From positions 2,852,001 to 2,916,000 of the forward strand of contig NC_090771.1 in NCBI RefSeq assembly GCF_001761485.1: DNA of 64,000 nucleotides, in the 5' to 3' direction. Numbering within the stretch: the stretch's first letter is position 1; every line of letters begins with the position of its first letter. Below are positions 57,242 through 64,000 of this stretch, piece by piece. Below the pieces are notes generated by a model. It worked only from the letters and a program-made list of their open reading frames with translations, had not been told where the DNA came from and ran no database searches. This DNA is from Yarrowia lipolytica (Eukaryota; Ascomycota; Dipodascomycetes; Dipodascales). Both the position numbers and the translations under genes were made by a program.

Positions 57242-57353
57242 CCATGTAAACTATATAAATATCTCAATATATATCTACTCATGGTTCTACAGATCATATC
57301 CTCACTAGTTATCATCATCTACAATTAAGATCTATGTTCATACATCTACCACC

Positions 57354-58778
57354 TTACTTCTCAGCACCACTCAGTCGAACAGCAGCACCGTACTTTTGCA
57401 GCTTGGTCAACAGAGCGTCTCCCTGCTTAATCAGAGCCTGGTACTGGGCGTTCTTGGAGTCGGGTCGGTTGCTCTCAATGATACCGTTGACCCGGTCAAT
57501 CACACAGTTGAGCTTGTTCTGAGAAATAAACTTAGAGAGGTCGTTGTCCAGAAACTGGGACGACACTCCAAATGCATTGGCCATGCTCTTGAGAGACAGC
57601 GTTTTGTAAGACTCCAGAAGCTGTGCGTAGGCCTTTCGTCGCATCTCCCGCACGTAGAAGGCTCTGTGGGGTGCCAGGTACTTTGATGGTCGCAGAGACT
57701 GGGTCTCAAGCTGGGCCAGAGAGGTGAACAGCACAGAGTACTCAGCAGTGTACAGCGAGTTGGTGAGAGTGGCAATGGGACCAAGAGCAGGGGTGGTGGG
57801 CAGCAAAGACAGCACCTCGGGTGAGTCGATGATCTTTCGCTTCAGATCGACTCGATCCAGAGCCACAGCTCCAGCAATGATAGCATACTCCACAATCTCC
57901 TCGTAGGAGGCGATTTCAACAGAGGTGAAGGTAGACAAAGAGTCAATGAGACACGAGGAAGCCTCCTCGAACTTTCGGATTGACAGACAGTGCAGGCCCC
58001 AGTATGTCTTGTACTTGTTTCGTCGCTCCCAGTCTCCTCCTCGTTCGATAAGCACTTTAACGGCCTCCAGTTCTCGGCCCACAAAGGCGCAATCGAGGTA
58101 GAAGAAGCCCAGGCGCACAATGGTGAATAGGATGTCGATCTTGGCACCAGTAGAGGTGGTCTCTGCGGCCTTTCGCAGGGTCAGGATGGCGTTGAACCGG
58201 TCGCCAATCTCGGCGTAGTACTCTCCAAGCTTGACTCGGGCCTGCAGCAGCTCCAGTTCTCCGCCGTCGTCCTTCTCCACCTGGGCAATGGCTTCTCTCA
58301 GCTCGGCCACGCGTGCGTCATTGGCTGCCACCATCTTGTCGTACTTGGCTTTGGAGAAAGCAGGCACGGACTGAGCCAACGACTCGGACGGAGTGTTGGC
58401 AGGCACGATGATCTGTGTGATGGGCTGCGGCTTGCTATCCACAATCTTCTCCTCCACCTCCTCCACGGTCTTGCCATCGGCCACCTCGGCCTTGACCTCC
58501 TCCATATCAACGTCCTCGGAGGGGCTCTCTCCCTCGTGGCCAATCTGGCCCTGCTGGTCTTCGGGAACATCCACCACGACGCCTCCAGACGTTTCTGTGC
58601 TCTGGCTCTGGTCAAAGTTGTAAAGCGACTTGTAGACGCCAGCGAGGTTGCGATCAAAGATGGCCGTCATGAGGGCCTCCTTGGCCTCGGGATGAAGGTC
58701 CTTGAGCGACGGGTTTCGCAGCACAAACAGATGCTTGCTGAGCTCGTAGTCGGGGATGGCTTTTTTCTCTTCTGTCAT
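57354..58778 (-). CDS. RPN7: 26S proteasome regulatory subunit Rpn7
   Basis: This 474-residue lid subunit of the 19S regulatory particle helps hold the lid and supports deubiquitination of substrates. It has the typical N terminus (MTEEKKAIPDYELSKHLFVLRNPSL), a helical-repeat middle (ALREAIAQVEKDDGG, KLGEYYAEIGDRFNAI) and a C-terminal PCI domain (SYKTLSLKSMANAFGVSSQFLDNDLSKFI, about 390-445). Compared with Rpn7 of about 390-430 residues in other fungi, there is an extra acidic stretch at about 62-140 (VVVDVPEDQQGQIGHEGESP, EDVDMEEVKAEVADG) between the first helices and the repeats. It is convergent with the RNase H1-like gene, only 112 bases apart. Confidence 0.95.
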   Translation of the reverse strand: MTEEKKAIPDYELSKHLFVLRNPSLKDLHPEAKEALMTAIFDRNLAGVYKSLYNFDQSQSTETSGGVVVDVPEDQQGQIGHEGESPSEDVDMEEVKAEVADGKTVEEVEEKIVDSKPQPITQIIVPANTPSESLAQSVPAFSKAKYDKMVAANDARVAELREAIAQVEKDDGGELELLQARVKLGEYYAEIGDRFNAILTLRKAAETTSTGAKIDILFTIVRLGFFYLDCAFVGRELEAVKVLIERGGDWERRNKYKTYWGLHCLSIRKFEEASSCLIDSLSTFTSVEIASYEEIVEYAIIAGAVALDRVDLKRKIIDSPEVLSLLPTTPALGPIATLTNSLYTAEYSVLFTSLAQLETQSLRPSKYLAPHRAFYVREMRRKAYAQLLESYKTLSLKSMANAFGVSSQFLDNDLSKFISQNKLNCVIDRVNGIIESNRPDSKNAQYQALIKQGDALLTKLQKYGAAVRLSGAEK

Positions 58779-61006
58779 TGCAATGTACCAGTGGTTGTAG
58801 TGTGTTGCGGGTTGAGAGGTTCGTGATACGTGCTGTGTGATGTGGTGGTTGATGTGGTGGTAAAGTTTGGGATCATTAGGTAATATGATGATGGTGGTGG
58901 GTGGCGTTGGGTGGCAACTAACGGAGGTGAATGGTGGTCATAATTGCAAGTAAAATCTGTTTGATAGACTCAATTGGCGGCATCAACTTCATTTTAAAGG
59001 AGGTTTTAAATTTATACAATTTTTATTCGAATTATTTTGAAAATTTCCCTCTCTGCTAAATCCATGGTTAAAGTGGTTCGTGCGATGGTGCGTGTGTTGA
59101 TCTGGTAGTATTATTCAAGTGGGAGAAATAGGGCGCACTCAAACTTGTTCAACACTCTCAAGAAGATCAGAAGCAACACTGTACAAGGAAATGAAAAAGA
59201 TGTCTTTGAAAAGAGACATACAGTCAGTAATATGAACAATTTCCCCTTATATACGCCCAATGACTAATCAATATGCTCCCTGAACTGACTTGTTTCCTGA
59301 ATTGATTGAGGGCTGAGGTTAGCTACAGTATGTACGATCATTACCATAGTGCGAACAGCCCTGACGGCACAGTTGGCCCCATTATAACACCAGAAAAAGA
59401 GCAATTGCCCTGACACTCTCTCAGTTATCCCCACCTTTACATTCTCTTCAGTGGGGTAATAATAAGTATGTCAAACTTGATTTTGCGTGGTGCAATATGT
59501 AAGGGTGTAATGGTATGAGGGGTGGGTATGTAGACAAACTACTTGTAGAAGTACAATATGTACTGTACTTACATACTGGAAACTTGTATAGAAGGTGGGT
59601 CATTCCAATTGAGACGAAGACAACATATAGAAGACATTTGCACTATACACAGGCTTCTATCACACATATATCAGTCATTATACCGGTTATTATACTCTAC
59701 GACTGTATAGCTGTTCAAGATAGGAGCATCCCATCCAGCCTCGTTCGAGACTCTTCTAGACTTCGAGACCTGCAACAAAAAAAGGTGTGGGGTGGGGGGA
59801 TGACGGGTGGGGGGGGGGGAAGGACATCGGACCGTTCCATCATGGAATAATGTTAGCAGGGTGTAAAAATATCACAATTCCAGACCCTAAGAGTATCGTA
59901 TCGTAATCGTGCCAGAGACTTACTGTAGTCTACCTCGGTTTTACCTTCTCTCCGTAGCTTGTACCTGCAGTGGAATCCACCTTAGTGAGGGTAGAGTGTA
60001 ATGGAGGGGAGAGCATGGAGCAGAAACGGTTCGATGCTTCAAGTTCGAGTACAAGTGCACAGTGATGTTGCAACACAGTCACCACTGCCTGAGTCACTCT
60101 GGCTGCCTATCAGGATGTACTCTCACACATCTCACGTTCGGCTCACCTCTTCTTTGTCAAGGCATAAAGTTCTTAGACCATTGTGACTACGCAGTTTGCT
60201 CCGAAAAGATGCATGATCCCACCCACTTGCGCCTGGAACCGGTGGACGTGTGCTACCAGCAGGACGTGTATGGCACGCGATTTATTGTTGAGTACCAAAA
60301 TAGTACTTGTAGAACGTATTCCAATTCACCTTTGGCTTCACCGTTGTTGTGACCCGAGCTACTGTACTTCCTGTACTTCCAATCTAGGCCTATTCGCCAC
60401 TTATAGCAAGGCAATGGTATCAACGGTGCGTCGTAACTGCGGCAGTATGCGGAGAGCAGGCGTATCTATGACGTCGGTCGGCCCGTGGGCAGTGGGGAAT
60501 CAGGTCATGTGTTTGTTTCTTTGCCATATTTTGCTTGTCCAATGAGCTGAGTCAGAAGTTCACTAAGCATCGATCTTTATGGAACACCACGGGTACTGTA
60601 GCTATGGTGACGTAATTGTTAGACTACGTAGCACACCAGACTACAAGTCCATACATCCAGACAGAGAGTGCTAAAAAGAAAATATGGGGCAGCATAGACA
60701 TCGGAAACCATGGGCGATGATAGCTACCCACCACACCCAAACAGTCAGGGTACCGTACGTACCTGTAGTGTGTACTTAACCAGCTCGGGTCCAGTCTCGT
60801 GCCAAACCTCCGATCCACTCTTCCTGGTCATCTCACTTTATCTGGCAGTAACTCTGGTCCCCATACCTTGCTGTCAGACTCTCCGCATTTAACCTGCACA
60901 ACCCTAATTCGGCCTCACACACTCTCCAAATACAGATAAAACACAAAGGTTTCGTTCACCCTATACTCCGAATCAACGCTACCTACTGCATTTCTCTACC
61001 GCAACA
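58779..61006. other. Divergent intergenic region between RPN7 and HXK1
   Basis: About 2.2 kb without a supportable gene. Frames at 59515-59850 and 60183-60545 (+) look random. A G-rich stretch with 11 G lies at 59809-59819 and TACTTGTA-type palindromes near 59538-59570 and 60302-60312. The last 150 bases before HXK1 are C/A-rich leader. Confidence 0.5.
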
Positions 61007-63047
61007 ATGGTTCATCTTGGTCCCCGAAAACCCCCGTCCCGAAAGGTGAGTATGATTGCACATTAGGGGGATGAGCGATTAGCGACATGCAAAGACAACA
61101 TGGCATAGCGGTATTACAGGGAGCTCCACAGATACACGGTTCTGGCGAAAACAGATACACGGCTCCGATGGTGCAAGGACGTGATAGTAAACAGACGTCC
61201 AAGTCGTCGCCTTGGAACATGACGAGTCATACCCTCACACAACCACCCTGTCACGTCCAGCACGCCGTCGGACATGACTTCCGTCTGTGTTGATTCACAG
61301 CCATTGTGAGGGATGTGATTGGTGCTGCGACATGGAAGGAAAGGTGACTGTCTACCGTTGCCACCGGTTTGGTTCTGTACACGTTCGGTGTCCAAGTAAT
61401 AGCCACCTTGTCACATGCTGTTGCCTGCAGGATGTTGTCTTCGCTCGCCAGAAAAGGCAACTCGCAGCCATACTAACACAGGGCTCAATGGCAGACGTCC
61501 CGCGGGACCTGCTGGAGCAAATCTCCCAGCTTGAAACCATCTTCACCGTTTCGCCCGAAAAGCTGCGTCAAATCACCGACCACTTTGTGTCCGAGCTCGC
61601 TAAAGGCCTCACAAAGGAGGGTGGAGATATCCCCATGAACCCCACCTGGATTCTGGGATGGCCCACCGGAAAGGAGAGCGGCTGCTATCTGGCTCTCGAC
61701 ATGGGTGGCACCAACCTGCGAGTTGTCAAGGTGACTCTGGACGGCGACCGAGGCTTCGACGTCATGCAGTCCAAGTACCACATGCCCCCCAACATCAAGG
61801 TCGGCAAGCAAGAGGAGCTGTGGGAGTACATTGCCGAATGTCTGGGCAAGTTCTTGGCCGACAATTATCCTGAGGCTCTTGATGCCCATGAGCGAGGACG
61901 AGATGTCGACAGAACCGCTGCGCAGAGCTTCACTCGAGACAAGTCTCCTCCTCCCCACAACCAGCACATTTCGTGTTCTCCTGGCTTCGACATCCACAAG
62001 ATTCCTCTCGGTTTCACCTTTTCATATCCCTGCTCTCAGCCCGCCGTCAACCGAGGTGTACTGCAGCGATGGACCAAGGGTTTCGACATTGAGGGAGTCG
62101 AGGGCGAGGACGTGGTCCCCATGCTGGAAGCTGCCCTCGAAAGAAAGAACATTCCTATTTCCATCACCGCCCTGATCAACGACACCACCGGAACTATGGT
62201 GGCCTCCAACTACCACGACCCCCAGATCAAGCTGGGTAACATCTTTGGTACTGGTGTCAACGCCGCCTACTACGAGAAGGTCAAGGACATTCCCAAGCTC
62301 AAGGGTCTCATCCCCGACAGCATTGATCCCGAGACCCCCATGGCCGTCAATTGCGAGTATGGAGCCTTCGACAATGAGCACAAGGTTCTCCCTAGAACCA
62401 AGTGGGACATCATCATCGATGAGGAGTCTCCCCGACCCGGTCAGCAGACCTTCGAGAAGATGAGTGCTGGCTACTACCTGGGAGAATTGCTTCGTCTGGT
62501 TCTTCTGGACCTGTACAAGGACGGGTTTGTGTTCGAGAACCAGGGCAAGAACGGTCAGGAGCTTGGAAACGGCAACATCAACAAGTCGTATTTCTTCGAC
62601 ACCTCTTTCCTGTCTCTGATTGAGGAGGATCCCTGGGAGAACTTGACTGATGTCGAGATTCTCTTCAAGGAGAAGCTTGGTATTAACACCACTGAGCCCG
62701 AGCGAAAGCTCATTCGTCGACTGGCCGAGCTCATTGGTACTCGATCCGCTCGAATCTCTGCCTGTGGTGTCGCTGCCATCTGTAAGAAGGCTGGCTACAA
62801 GGAGGCTCACGCTGGAGCTGACGGATCCGTGTTCAACAAGTACCCCGGATTCAAGGAGCGAGGCGCCCAGGCTCTCAACGAGATTTTTGAGTGGAACCTG
62901 CCCAACCCTAAGGACCACCCCATCAAAATCGTTCCCGCTGAGGATGGTAGCGGTGTTGGAGCTGCTCTGTGCGCTGCTCTCACCATCAAGCGAGTCAAGC
63001 AGGGTCTTCCCGTTGGTGTCAAGCCCGGTGTCAAGTACGATATTTAG
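61007..63047 (+). CDS. HXK1: Hexokinase, spliced
   Basis: Exons 61007-61045 and 61482-63047 encode 534 residues. Hexokinase phosphorylates glucose and fructose at the entry to glycolysis; in Y. lipolytica it also takes part in glucose repression. Exon 1 gives MVHLGPRKPPSRK. Exon 2 adds LALDMGGTNLRV (phosphate 1), PLGFTFSYPCSQ with the sugar site, ALINDTTGTMVAS (the catalytic Asp), IFGTGVNAAY and DGSGVGAALCA (adenosine site). Just before PLGFTFSYP there is an insertion of about 37 residues (AHERGRDVDRTAAQSF, DKSPPPHNQHISCSPG) missing in S. cerevisiae hexokinases and known as a Y. lipolytica peculiarity. The intron (436 nt) starts GTGAGT and ends TACTAACACAG. Without splicing, the frame opens at 61287 within the intron; an ATG three codons into exon 2 would give a nearly complete enzyme. 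Confidence 0.97.
61046..61481 (+). other. HXK1 intron
   Basis: The 436-nt intron has donor GTGAGT at 61046-61051 and branch/acceptor TACTAACACAG ending at 61481. The branch A is only a few bases from the acceptor. The intron stays open in the frame of exon 2 for its last ~195 bases, so retained transcripts would still contain an in-frame ATG upstream. Confidence 0.9.
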
Positions 63048-63278
63048 ATGACCAACAAAGATATAGATTTCGAGTGGCACGTGTAGTTACCGTTCTACAA
63101 GCACAGGATCAGGTGCTTAATGTTTGTAACTGTTGTATTTGTGTATTTGTAGAGTAAAGTCTCATGGCACATTTCTCCAGCTTAGCTCGCCTCTCAAAAT
63201 AGGCTTCTATCTCGATATGCACGTCTAATGCTAGTTTGGAAGAATCAGTGAATTTTAACAGTAGCATCAACAGCGACC

Positions 63279-64000
63279 ATGAGCAGCACCAAAGTGTGAG
63301 TATGAGGACGACTGCGAGTTTCCACAGTTACGCGACTAACCACAGACTTGTTTTTGGCGATATTTCGTCGGATCCTAAGACCGCCATTGCCAAGGCCAAC
63401 ACCATCAACGGTGGTAAGAATGGTCCCTTCCGCGCCTTCATTGTGGTGGGCAAGGTGTTCACCAAGAACAACTTTGAAGAGGTGAATGGCGCATTACAGG
63501 ACGGATCTGTATCTGTCGATCTTCCTATGTTCTTTACGGACGGTGAGGGTCTTCCTGAAGACTCTGCAACTAATCAGACTGATGTTGTGGACATTGCACC
63601 TAATGTGACTTTCCTCAACCAGTGGGGTCGACTGATGACCGACGATTTCATTATCCAGAATGCCACCAGCGGCAGTAACGACAGGAAGACTGCACCAACC
63701 GATATTCTCATCACCGATAAGTGGCCCTCGAATCTGCCTCGGCTATCTAAGGTTGGATTTGCCGTACCTCAAACGGCTGAGCGAGCCACCAATAACGACA
63801 AGACTATCGATGCAACATCAAAGGACGCGTCTCCTCTTTACCACTTTTCAGGGTCCGAATCTTTCTGGGAACGAGAGCCGTTTGCGAACGAAGCAGGTAA
63901 ACATACTCGTTTCATTGGTCTGGCACCATTTGGAGGTAAACAGAGATGGCACTATGCCTTCACTTTAAAGAAGGACGACACATCGACGCCTGTTAACGCC
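63279..64000 (+). CDS. DRN1: DRN1/CWF19-like protein, spliced, partial (runs off right edge)
   Basis: Exon 1 (63279-63295) gives MSSTK plus two bases of a valine codon. A 50-nt intron (63296-63345) begins GTGAGT and ends CTAACCACAG. Exon 2 is open to the end of the window. The N terminus VLVFGDISSDPKTAIAKANTI followed by NGPFRAFIVVGKVF is the metallophosphatase-like start of the CWF19-like family, and RFIGLAPFGGKQRWHYAFTL near the end is its other hallmark. S. cerevisiae Drn1 works with the lariat debranching enzyme Dbr1 in intron turnover. The C-terminal CwfJ domains would lie beyond the edge. The family match is by motif, so the choice of DRN1 over another CWF19 member is inferred. Confidence 0.85.

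Noticed and set aside
62022-63080. A 352-codon frame antisense to HXK1
   Set aside because: It is a shadow of biased hexokinase codons with no family features.

Overview
This is nuclear DNA from an ascomycete yeast, and I judge it to be Yarrowia lipolytica or a very close relative. The hexokinase at the right end matches the Y. lipolytica Hxk1 protein as I remember it, including its private internal insertion. The introns share a GTGAGT donor and a CTAAC branch site lying almost on top of the acceptor AG, as is usual in this yeast. Genes are sparse, with long intergenic spaces rich in CACGTGA boxes and TACTTGTA-type palindromes. No LTR, IS-like element, rRNA gene or CRISPR array was recognised.

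Layout, left to right. 0-6.4 kb: the acidic tail of a gene running off the left edge, a decayed minus-strand gene, the mitochondrial translation initiation factor IF-2 (IFM1) and a small membrane protein. 6.9-8.9 kb: two near-identical elongator tRNA-Met(CAT) genes plus a decayed tRNA-like copy. 11.2-14.4 kb: plasma-membrane H+-ATPase (PMA1) with a probable 5'UTR intron. 18.7-24.4 kb: a San1-like RING ubiquitin ligase divergent from a WASP/Las17 actin nucleation factor whose proline-rich reading frame is broken in this sequence. 26.1-28.0 kb: the spliced translation-machinery gene TMA7 and a ubiquitin-like/WLM metalloprotease. 28-31 kb: a decayed coding relic, then the Rab GTPase YPT6. 31.8-48.8 kb: two large gene-poor stretches around a two-finger C2H2 transcription factor; inside the first lies a 49-codon reading frame for a small membrane peptide interrupted by one TGA. 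48.8-51.7 kb: two low-complexity proteins of unknown function. 53-58.8 kb: the RAD1/XPF repair nuclease, an RNase H1-like protein that seems to have lost its catalytic residues, and the proteasome lid subunit RPN7. 61-64 kb: spliced hexokinase HXK1 and the first part of a spliced DRN1/CWF19-like gene that leaves the right edge.

The genes are housekeeping or regulatory and do not form one pathway. Neighbours are independently transcribed units. The most unusual items are the apparently catalytically dead RNase H1, the stop-interrupted small membrane peptide, the tRNA-Met pair with its relic, the frame-broken WASP gene, and the dense short palindromes between genes. I did not find a clearly new multi-gene system.
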